From positions 1-45,848 of the forward strand of contig JBBTRN010000004.1 of assembly GCA_038065175.1 (NCBI GenBank): 45,848 nt of DNA, read 5' to 3'. A program made the position numbers and the translations under genes. The DNA comes from JBBTRN01 sp038065175 (lineage in GTDB: Bacteria > Patescibacteriota > Doudnabacteria > UBA920). The stretch's first letter is position 1, and every line of letters begins with the position of its first letter. The notes under the pieces are model-generated. The model was not told where the DNA came from. It was given only the letters and a program-made list of their open reading frames with translations, and did no database searches. This document shows positions 30,628 to 35,805 of this stretch, in pieces.

Positions 30628-30660
30628 GCATTTAGTAAGTAGCGATTAGCGTTTAGCAAG
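30628..30660. repeat. Family C half-element after tuf
   Basis: GCATTTAGTAAGTAGCGATTAGCG words between the tuf stop and its terminator. Confidence 0.65.
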
Positions 30661-30664
30661 ATAG

Positions 30665-30708
30665 AAAACTCCCCCTCCGCCAGCTGGCGGATTGACGGGG
30701 GAGTTTTT
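30665..30708 (+). terminator. tuf terminator, overlapping the hicB promoter
   Basis: AAAACTCCCCC-tccgccagctggcggattga-CGGGGGAGTTTTT: long stem with an inner TCCGCC/GGCGGA stem and a T-run. Its right arm holds the -35 box of the next gene. Confidence 0.82.
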
Positions 30709-30720
30709 ATTAGGTAATAT
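30692..30720 (+). promoter_or_regulatory. hicB promoter (copy 1), leaderless arrangement
   Basis: TTGACG (30692-30697), a 17-base spacer and TAATAT (30715-30720), six bases before ATG 30727. Near-identical to 31938-31966. Confidence 0.7.
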
Positions 30721-30726
30721 AAAATT

Positions 30727-30966
30727 ATGAATTATACATATAGAGTTATTATTGAACCGGACGGCAAATACTTTCACGCCTATGCGCCGGCGTTAAAAGG
30801 TTGCCACACTTTTGGTAAAACAATTGCCGAGGCGAAAAAGAATGCCCGGGAAGCCATTCAAGTTTACATGGAGAGTTTAATTCTGGACGGTGAAAAAATT
30901 CCCAACGACGAAAGTTTTGAAACTTTCCAGACCATTCGTTTGGACAAACGCAAAGTTTATGCCTAA
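30727..30966 (+). CDS. hicB: HicB-family antitoxin
   Basis: 79 residues. YTYRVIIEPDGKYFHAYAPALKGCHTFGKTIAEAKKNAREAIQVYMESL is the UPF0150/HicB fold: strand-strand-helix with an APALKGCHT signature. It ends before a clear DNA-binding tail, as in short HicB forms. It would neutralise the HicA mRNA interferase, but the downstream hicA is frameshifted, so this copy is probably an orphan antitoxin. Its stop overlaps the hicA start. Confidence 0.85.
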   Translation: MNYTYRVIIEPDGKYFHAYAPALKGCHTFGKTIAEAKKNAREAIQVYMESLILDGEKIPNDESFETFQTIRLDKRKVYA

Positions 30967-31160
30967 GCTTCCGGTCGTAACGCCCAGAAAGTTGGTTAAG
31001 CTTTTAAAGCGGTTCAGTCGGAAGCCACCAGGTCTATAAGCATGACGATAGGCGGCGGGTGGTTGTTGCGATGCATAACAAGGAAATCCCCAAGGGCACT
31101 TTACTTACAATTTTAGATGATATAAAAATAACAAGGGAAGAATTTAGTGAGCTGTTATAG
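30959..31160 (+). pseudogene. hicA: hicA toxin, frameshifted remnant
   Basis: The frame from ATG 30959 reads MPKLPVVTPRKLVKLLKRF and then stops. Shifting frame by one continues with QVYKHDDRRRVVVAMHNKEI and GTLLTILDDIKITREEF, ending at 31160. Together they cover the whole HicA domain; the GSHH-type centre with the catalytic histidine is damaged at the shift point (around 31010-31030). The total length, 202 bases, confirms the frame change. A real frameshift or a sequencing error would look the same. Confidence 0.82.
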
Positions 31161-31202
31161 TTTTTTGTGGATATCACATAAAGTTATAGAAGATTTGCTG
31201 TT

Positions 31203-31230
31203 AAAAACCGGTTTTGCTTACCGGTTTTTT
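31203..31230 (+). terminator. Terminator after the hicBA remnant
   Basis: AAAAACCGGTTTTGCTTACCGGTTTTTT: stem ACCGG/CCGGT and a T-run. Confidence 0.75.
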
Positions 31231-31272
31231 GTTGTTTATAATTATAATCCAAATATTAAAGAAAGGAGAAAA

Positions 31273-31428
31273 ATGTTTGTGTACAAATGCGATATTTGCA
31301 AGAAAGAAATAAAGGGCAAAGAAATCAGAGCGTCTGCCCCGGGACAGTTTGCTAATTTTACGTTTTGTGAAAAGTGCGGAAAGCCAATTTCGCAGTTTTT
31401 AAAGAAAAACAATTTGCGTAAAGAGTAA
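31273..31428 (+). CDS. Small zinc-ribbon protein, 51 residues
   Basis: ATG 31273 follows GAAAGGAG at four to five bases, a strong Shine-Dalgarno. The protein has two C-x2-C pairs: YKCDICKKEIKGKEIR and FTFCEKCGKPISQFLKK, about 25 residues apart, so one zinc bound by four cysteines is likely. A basic tail (KKNNLRKE) suggests nucleic-acid contact. The in-frame extension upstream is unlikely. No named family. Confidence 0.68.
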   Translation: MFVYKCDICKKEIKGKEIRASAPGQFANFTFCEKCGKPISQFLKKNNLRKE

Positions 31429-31484
31429 TTAATTATTATTCTTTCTGTAATTACAGGATTTTTGACTAAAGTACTTTGAACTTT

Positions 31485-31624
31485 TTTTTTTGACCGCGAA
31501 TCATCACGAACGGGGAAAAGAGGATGGTTGGCGATGTTCAATGTAATAGCCTGTCCGCCGAAGTCCGCCTTGGGCGGACGAAGGCGGATACGCTAGCGAA
31601 AAAGGACTCGAAAGTTTTAGGGCC
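31485..31624. repeat. Direct repeat, copy 1
   Basis: TTTTTTGACCGCGAATCATC...GGCGATGTTC...AAAAAGGACTCGAAAG...TTTTAGGG. The second copy at 32680-32788 matches in the same order. Copy 1 carries an additional CCGCCGAAGTCC/GGACGAAGGCGG palindrome at about 31549-31588. Confidence 0.75.
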
Positions 31625-31625
31625 C

Positions 31626-31651
31626 TCCTACGCTGAAGCTTTGGAGGGTAA
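31626..31651. repeat. CCTCCTACGCTGAAGC palindrome (related to the insert in rplW)
   Basis: CCTCCTACGCTGAAGCTTTGGAGG, present in copy 1 of the direct repeat and absent at the same place in copy 2. The same core, CGCTGAAGCT, is inside rplW at 35372-35396. Confidence 0.72.
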
Positions 31652-31661
31652 ACAAAAGAAA

Positions 31662-31703
31662 AGGGCGCGGGGTTTGCAATTGCTTGCATACTCCCCGCGC
31701 CCA
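31662..31703. terminator. Strong bidirectional terminator
   Basis: GGGCGCGGGG-tttgcaattgcttgcatac-TCCCCGCGCCC; on the minus strand followed by TTTTCTTTTG. It ends the minus-strand gene remnant at 31730. Confidence 0.75.
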
Positions 31704-31729
31704 AGATAAAGTGCTAACTTCCTCCTACA

Positions 31730-31936
31730 TTATTTCTCGCTCCCTTCCCAGGGTTTAATCGGGAGGAGCGGTGGCGGTGTATATCTATCTGGATTTTCTT
31801 CTTTCGGAGGGGACGCAAATGAGAAAGGATCGATCCTAATTGTATAATCAAGATCCTCCTTTTTTCGATATTCCCCAGTTTTGGTTTCCTCCCAGGTGAG
31901 TGGGGAAGGCGTGTCCCACGCTTCCTCGATATGTCC
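31730..31936 (-). pseudogene. 5'-truncated minus-strand small gene
   Basis: A frame of 68 codons ends in TAA at 31730 and reads ...HIEEAWDTPSPLTWEETKTG, then YRKKEDLDYTIRIDPF, ending KPWEGSEK. It is Pro/Glu/Asp-rich and reads like a real protein, but it has no start codon or ribosome site. It stops being similar at 31936, exactly where a duplicated copy of the tuf-terminator/hicB-promoter sequence begins. It therefore looks truncated when the second hicBA unit arrived. Other frames here are less protein-like. Family unknown. Confidence 0.45.
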
Positions 31937-31937
31937 G

Positions 31938-31966
31938 TTGACGGGGGAGTTTTGTTTAGGTACAAT
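31938..31966 (+). promoter_or_regulatory. hicB promoter (copy 2), leaderless arrangement
   Basis: TTGACG (31938-31943), a 17-base spacer and TACAAT (31961-31966), six bases before ATG 31973. It carries the right arm of the tuf terminator but not the left. Confidence 0.7.
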
Positions 31967-31972
31967 AAAATT

Positions 31973-32218
31973 ATGAAAATGCGTAATAAAAAAGTTTATA
32001 ATTTCCCTGTTATTATTGAAAAAGATGAGACTGGCTATTATTTTGCACGGGTTCCGGCTTTAAAGAGCTGTTATACCCAGGCAAAAACCTTGCCTGAATT
32101 ATATAAAAGAGTTCGGGAAGTTATTTTATTGTGTTTAGAGGTTGAAGAACAGCTTTTCGGCAAAATACCGGAGCGTAATGAATTTGTTGGTATCCAAAAT
32201 TTGGAAATAGTAAGATAA
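31973..32218 (+). CDS. hicB: HicB-family antitoxin (second unit)
   Basis: 81 residues. KVYNFPVIIEKDETGYYFARVPALKSCYTQAKTLPELYKRVREVILLCLEV is the HicB/UPF0150 fold. It differs strongly from the first HicB (30727), so the units are not a recent tandem duplication despite their shared promoter. The following hicA starts four bases after its stop. Expected to bind HicA and autoregulate. Confidence 0.85.
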   Translation: MKMRNKKVYNFPVIIEKDETGYYFARVPALKSCYTQAKTLPELYKRVREVILLCLEVEEQLFGKIPERNEFVGIQNLEIVR

Positions 32219-32222
32219 CAAT

Positions 32223-32459
32223 ATGGCCAAGCTTAACCCGGTTTCTGGCAAAAAAATGCTTAAAATTTTGCAGAAACTGGGTTTTGAATTGATAAGAATA
32301 AAAGGAAGTCATCATTTTCTTTGCAATCCGGCGAATCGCAAAACAGCTTCTGTGCCGGTTCATGCAAATGAGAATTTGGGCCTCGGTCTTTTAAAGACAA
32401 TATTAAGAGATATAGACCTGGCTGTGGAAGATTTTGAGGAATTGAGACGGAAAGTTTAA
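32223..32459 (+). CDS. hicA: HicA-family mRNA interferase toxin
   Basis: 78 residues. LNPVSGKKMLKILQKLGFELIRIKGSHHFLCN holds the dsRBD-like fold and the catalytic histidine in GSHHF; SVPVHANENLGLGLLKTILRDIDLAVEDF is the C-terminal half. The frame is intact, unlike the copy at 30959. HicA cuts mRNA and is held off by HicB. The order here is antitoxin first. Confidence 0.88.
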   Translation: MAKLNPVSGKKMLKILQKLGFELIRIKGSHHFLCNPANRKTASVPVHANENLGLGLLKTILRDIDLAVEDFEELRRKV

Positions 32460-32479
32460 ATTTTCATTCAGGATTCTTG

Positions 32480-32511
32480 GGGAAAATCCGGTTTGCAAGG
32501 CCGGTTTTTTA
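32480..32511 (+). terminator. hicBA terminator
   Basis: AAAATCCGG-tttgcaagg-CCGGTTTTTTAG. Confidence 0.72.
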
Positions 32512-32513
32512 GT

Positions 32514-32583
32514 TTCAGCGTACCATTCGGCAGGCTTATGGTGGTGAGCGCAGTCGAACCACTAGTACGCTAGCGAAAAAGGA
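32514..32583. repeat. Composite nested palindrome
   Basis: TTCAGCGTAC, the inner palindrome CATTCGGCAGGCTTATGG/TGGTGAGCGCAGTCGAACC, and CTAGTACGCTAGCGAAAAAG. Same composite as 22305-22383. Confidence 0.8.
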
Positions 32584-32603
32584 CTATGGAAAGGGATTTT
32601 TTG

Positions 32604-32675
32604 AATTGTAGCACTACCTCAACAATTGTGAAGGCAGTGCTACAATTCGGATTTTTGAAATTTTTTTTGTGTTGG
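32604..32675 (+). repeat. GTAG...CTAC hairpin with terminator-like tail
   Basis: GAATTGTAGCACTACCT...AGGCAGTGCTACAATTC: about 17 base pairs, flanked by GTAG and CTAC like the RAYT hairpins, followed by GGATTTTTGAAATTTTTTTT. It could be a REP-like element, a terminator, or both. Confidence 0.55.
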
Positions 32676-32679
32676 ACTT

Positions 32680-32788
32680 TTTTTTTCGACCGCGAATCAT
32701 CACATGCGGGAAAAAGGGGACGAATGGCGATGTTCTAGTGTACTAGTACGTTAGTGAAAAAGGACTCGCAAGTTTTAGGGCAAAAAGA
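32680..32788. repeat. Direct repeat, copy 2, with the outer palindrome uninterrupted
   Basis: TTTTTTCGACCGCGAATCATC...GGCGATGTTC, then TAGTGTACTAGTACGTTAGTG (32735-32756) with no inner element, then AAAAAGGACTCGCAAG...TTTTAGGG. Confidence 0.75.
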
Positions 32789-32877
32789 AAGAGCGCGAAG
32801 GGCGTGAATCCTGTATCAAGTTCAGGATGACAGGAAGGCATCCAAATTCCTCGGAAGTAATGCTTCCTTATAAACTT

Positions 32878-32929
32878 CCTCCTTTTGAGAATGAAAATAA
32901 TCATAGCACATTTATTTCAAGTAGGTAAA
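32878..32929 (-). promoter_or_regulatory. Orphan promoter and ribosome site
   Basis: Minus strand: TTTACC (32924-32929), an 18-base spacer, TATGAT (32900-32905), then AAAAGGAGG (32878-32886). No start codon or frame follows. It looks like the remains of another minus-strand small gene. The 32460-33137 gap otherwise holds only repeats, the rpsJ promoter and its leader. Confidence 0.45.
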
Positions 32930-32986
32930 ATTTATTAAGCCATTTTTTAATATTTTTGTCAAATAATAAATTTTAATTCGATTTTC

Positions 32987-33015
32987 TTGACATAAATACT
33001 AAATTCATTTAAACT
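32987..33015 (+). promoter_or_regulatory. S10 operon promoter
   Basis: TTGACA (32987-32992), a 17-base spacer and TAAACT (33010-33015), about 120 bases before rpsJ. Confidence 0.78.
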
Positions 33016-33068
33016 ATTGCAAGTGTGTAAAGGCTTGAAAAAGCCATTATTTAATATAAATGTTTCAA

Positions 33069-33122
33069 CCTCTCTGTCCCGCCTTTGGCGGGACATCTCC
33101 CCAAGTCTTGGGGAGAGAGATA
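33069..33122 (+). promoter_or_regulatory. Hairpin in the S10 leader
   Basis: CTCTCTGTCCCGCC-ttt-GGCGGGACA then TCTCCCC-aagtctt-GGGGAGAGAGA. Two stacked stems; either a repeat or a leader for operon control. Confidence 0.5.
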
Positions 33123-33137
33123 TTGTAGAACCTTCAC

Positions 33138-33464
33138 ATGCAAAAAGAAGCAACCAGCGCTCCTAAAATTCGCATAAAAATCAAGGCTTATGACCATAAG
33201 CTCATTGACCAAAGCTGTAAGCAAATTGTTGAAACGGCCAAAAGAAGCGGGGCAACTATAAACGGCCCCATTCCGCTTCCGACTGACAGAAAGATTTATA
33301 CAGTCAACAGGTCAACTTTTGTCCACAAAGACAGTCGTGAACAGTTTGAAATGCGCGTACATAAGCGTCTAATAGATATTTTAGGCGCCACATCAAAAAC
33401 CATAGATTCTTTGACTAACCTTAATTTGCCGGCCGGGGTGGATGTGGAAATTAAGATGTCCTAG
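33138..33464 (+). CDS. rpsJ: Small ribosomal subunit protein uS10
   Basis: 108 residues. IRIKIKAYDHKLIDQSCKQIVETAKRSGATINGPIPLPTDRKIYTVNRSTFVHKDSREQFEMRVHKRLIDI is unmistakable S10. It sits in the 30S head (also a NusB partner in antitermination). First gene of the operon. It is cut off from rplC by a terminator-like hairpin at 33606-33637. Confidence 0.97.
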   Translation: MQKEATSAPKIRIKIKAYDHKLIDQSCKQIVETAKRSGATINGPIPLPTDRKIYTVNRSTFVHKDSREQFEMRVHKRLIDILGATSKTIDSLTNLNLPAGVDVEIKMS

Positions 33465-33605
33465 TTAGTAGTAAGTAGTAGGTAGTAGGTAGCAAGCAGA
33501 AAATAATATTTGTGAGTTAGTTCTTTCATCACATAGTCAATATGGACTCAGGATGATAGAAAACGATTCATCAACATAAGTACGGATAGATTTTTCTATA
33601 TGTAT

Positions 33606-33637
33606 TGATGCGGGTGAATAAGCCCGCTTTTTTTAAT
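33606..33637 (+). terminator. Terminator-like hairpin between rpsJ and rplC
   Basis: GCGGG-tgaataag-CCCGC followed by TTTTTTTAAT. It sits inside the S10 operon. A family C half-element (33463-33502) precedes it. Confidence 0.72.
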
Positions 33638-33794
33638 ACATCGAATCAACGAATGGAACGAATCTACGAATGACAACGAATATAACGAATTCGTAAATTC
33701 GCAGCCATTCGCTGATTCGCTTGCCCCGTACTCGAGCGGATGAACATCCGAGCGAGTGGTACTGGGGGTCTAATTCGCTGATTCGATTTATTTT
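33637..33794. repeat. Family G repeat with inserted palindrome (before rplC)
   Basis: ATCGAATCAACGAATGGAAC words and ATTCGCTGATTCG arms. A separate palindrome (CCCCGTACTCGAGCGGATG/CATCCGAGCGAGTGGTACTG, about 33725-33772) is flanked on both sides by ATTCGCTGATTCG, as if it had inserted with a 13-base duplication. Confidence 0.72.
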
Positions 33795-34484
33795 ATGAAT
33801 TTTGCTGTTGGACGCAAACTGAATATGAGCCAAGTATTTGACGAGGCAACCGGCGCGTCTTTTCCGGTTACTGTAATCCAAAGCCAGCCTATGGTTATTA
33901 CTAAGGTTAAATCCAAGGAAAGTAAAGATAAGTATAACGCGGTGCAGGTCGGTTCGGGCAGACTTTCGACTTCGCTCAAGTCAGGCCGGAAAAATATCTC
34001 AAAGCCCCTAAAAGGGCAGTTAAAGGAATTGGGAAATTTTTCCGTCTTAACCGAATTTAGATTGCCGGAAGTAAAAGATTATTCCCGTGGGCAAAAACTG
34101 GATTTGTCCAGGTTTGAAGTGGGTGAAATGGTGAATGTTGTGGGTACTTCTAAGGGCCGGGGTTTCCAGGGCGCCATGAAGCGCCACGGATTTAAAGGAT
34201 TCCCGGCGAGCCACGGGCACGATCGTCCAAGGTCGGTCGGCAGTATAGGCCAAAGGTGGCCCCAGCACGTAAGGAAAGGCATGCGAATGGCAGGCCATAT
34301 GGGCAACCAGCAAGTCACAGTAAAAAATTTGCAGGTTGTGGAAGTTGATGCCAAGAAAAATTTGATTGCCTTAAAAGGCGCGGTGCCCGGACACCCTAAT
34401 TCTATTGTTAAGATTATCAGCACCGGCAAAGTAAAGCCTTTAGTTATAGTAAAACAGGAGAAGGAAGAGAAGAAAAAGAAATAA
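33795..34484 (+). CDS. rplC: Large ribosomal subunit protein uL3 with repeat insertion
   Basis: 229 residues. FAVGRKLNMSQVFDEATGASFPVTVI is the L3 opening; KGRGFQGAMKRHGFKGFPASHGHDRPRSVGSIGQR is the peptidyl-transferase-reaching loop; HMGNQQVTVKNLQVVEVD follows. Residues about 55-64 (RLSTSLKSG) form an extra stretch before the conserved KNISKPLKG, encoded by CTTTCGACTTCGCTCAAG, a repeat also seen after secY. Confidence 0.97.
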   Translation: MNFAVGRKLNMSQVFDEATGASFPVTVIQSQPMVITKVKSKESKDKYNAVQVGSGRLSTSLKSGRKNISKPLKGQLKELGNFSVLTEFRLPEVKDYSRGQKLDLSRFEVGEMVNVVGTSKGRGFQGAMKRHGFKGFPASHGHDRPRSVGSIGQRWPQHVRKGMRMAGHMGNQQVTVKNLQVVEVDAKKNLIALKGAVPGHPNSIVKIISTGKVKPLVIVKQEKEEKKKK

Positions 34485-34554
34485 TTTTAGCTCGTAGCTT
34501 GTAGCTAGTAGCTTGTAGGCTACCCGCTACCCGCTACTGGCTATTAGCTAAACA
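34485..34554. repeat. Family C palindrome (rplC-rplD)
   Basis: TAGCTCGTAGCTTGTAGC words against GCTACCCGCTACCCGCTAC words, ending in TAGCTAAACA before the rplD ATG. Confidence 0.82.
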
Positions 34555-35208
34555 ATGAAAGTTCCAGTTTACAATCAAAAAGCGGAAATTGTGGGTGATA
34601 TTGAGTTAAACTCAAAGATTTTTGAAGTTAAGCCAAAACAGCATTTGCTCGCCGAGGCGGTACGGGTACAGCTTTCAAACGCGCGCATCGGCACAGCCCA
34701 CACTAAGACCAAGGGCGAGGTGCGGGGCGGCGGCAGAAAGCCCTGGAAGCAAAAAGGCACAGGCAGAGCCCGCGCAGGGAGCATTAGAAGCCCTATTTGG
34801 CGAGGCGGTGGCATTACTTTCGGCCCGCGCTCCAACCGCAATTGGGAATTGAAGATGAATAAAAAGGCTAAAAAGCAGGCTTTGTTTATGACCCTTTCCG
34901 ATAAAGTAAAAGAAAACCGTTTTATTGTTGTAGATAAAATGGAATTATCAGCCATAAAAACCAAGGAGATGCTTGGGATACTGAAAGATTTTAGGTCAAA
35001 AATAAAAGACTTAGGCAAAAAGCAAATACTGGTCTTGCCTAAAAAAGATGAGAAGCTGGTAAAATCAAGCCGGAACCTGCCCAACATCAGCAGTATTTTC
35101 GCCAATAGCCTAAATGTGGTTGATGTAATAAACGCAGACAGCATGATTGTGCTTAAAGATAGTTTGCCTGTGATAGAGAGAGTTTATTTAAGAGAAAAGG
35201 GTAAGTAA
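34555..35208 (+). CDS. rplD: Large ribosomal subunit protein uL4
   Basis: 217 residues. VPVYNQKAEIVGDIELNSKIFEVKP and the exit-tunnel loop GTAHTKTKGEVRGGGRKPWKQKGTGRARAGSIRSPIWRGGGITFGPRSNRNW are complete. In many bacteria L4 also represses the S10 operon; whether it does so here is unknown. A family B repeat separates it from rplW. Confidence 0.97.
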   Translation: MKVPVYNQKAEIVGDIELNSKIFEVKPKQHLLAEAVRVQLSNARIGTAHTKTKGEVRGGGRKPWKQKGTGRARAGSIRSPIWRGGGITFGPRSNRNWELKMNKKAKKQALFMTLSDKVKENRFIVVDKMELSAIKTKEMLGILKDFRSKIKDLGKKQILVLPKKDEKLVKSSRNLPNISSIFANSLNVVDVINADSMIVLKDSLPVIERVYLREKGK

Positions 35209-35337
35209 TGTCAAATTTCCAATTTCAAATGTCAAATCAATGTCAAATGCTTAAATTTGGAAATTGTCTGCCTGCCGGCAAGCAGGGACATTAAGATTTA
35301 TTTGAAATTTGTAATTTGATATTTGGATTTAAACGAC
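35209..35337. repeat. Family B palindrome with nested hairpin (rplD-rplW)
   Basis: GTCAAATTTCCAATTTCAAAT arms with an extra TCTGCCTGCCGGCAAGCAGGG hairpin in the middle (about 35266-35288), absent from the livGF copy. Confidence 0.8.
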
Positions 35338-35733
35338 ATGGCATTTTTTGGGAAAAAATTAGATAAAGAATCCTCCTCCGCTGAAGCTACGGAAGACAAG
35401 GAAAAAAAGGTTTCTGATGGTGTTGTATCATCAGATAATATTTCTTTGAATTTACCAATGGTGTTAATCCAGCCGAGAATTTCAGAAAAATCCGGGAAGT
35501 TAGCAGGGCTTAATAAATACGTTTTCATGGTAAAAAAGCAGGCAAATAAAGTTGAAGTAAAAAAAGCGGTTGAATCAAAGTATGGCGTTAGGGTAACGCA
35601 GGTTAATATGGTAAATACCAAAGGCAAGCCTAGGAATTTCGGAAGGACAGCGGGAAGGACCGGTGATTTCAGGAAGGCAATTGTGAGCTTAAAGCAAGGA
35701 GACAGCATTAAGGGATTAACGGAAGTAGCTTAA
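35338..35733 (+). CDS. rplW: Large ribosomal subunit protein uL23 with N-terminal repeat-encoded stretch
   Basis: 131 residues from ATG 35338; a TTG at 35323 is less likely. The L23 core starts at LIQPRISEKSGKLAGLNKYVFMVKKQANKVEVKKAVESKYGV and ends MVNTKGKPRNFGRTAGRTGDFRKAIVSL. It sits at the tunnel exit. An N-terminal extension of about 35 residues is absent from most L23. Residues 12-20 (SSSAEATED) are encoded by a CCGCTGAAGC repeat. Confidence 0.95.
   Translation: MAFFGKKLDKESSSAEATEDKEKKVSDGVVSSDNISLNLPMVLIQPRISEKSGKLAGLNKYVFMVKKQANKVEVKKAVESKYGVRVTQVNMVNTKGKPRNFGRTAGRTGDFRKAIVSLKQGDSIKGLTEVA
35372..35396. repeat. Repeat inserted in frame in rplW
   Basis: TCCTCCTCCGCTGAAGCTAC: same core as the intergenic palindrome at 31626-31651. 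Confidence 0.68.
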
Positions 35734-35805
35734 AAGAGTGAACAGTGCGCAGTGGTTAGTGAATAGTAACTGACCACTGATCACTAATCACTGACCACTA
35801 AAATT
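35734..35805. repeat. Family D palindrome (rplW-rplB)
   Basis: AGTGAACAGTGCGCAGTGG against TGACCACTGATCACTAATC words, ending nine bases before the rplB ATG. Confidence 0.82.

Noticed and set aside
31714..31965. 83-codon minus-strand open frame rich in Arg/Lys
   Set aside because: Its composition is basic and unlike a folded protein; the frame beside it (ending at 31730) reads far more like a protein, and the former extends into a promoter.
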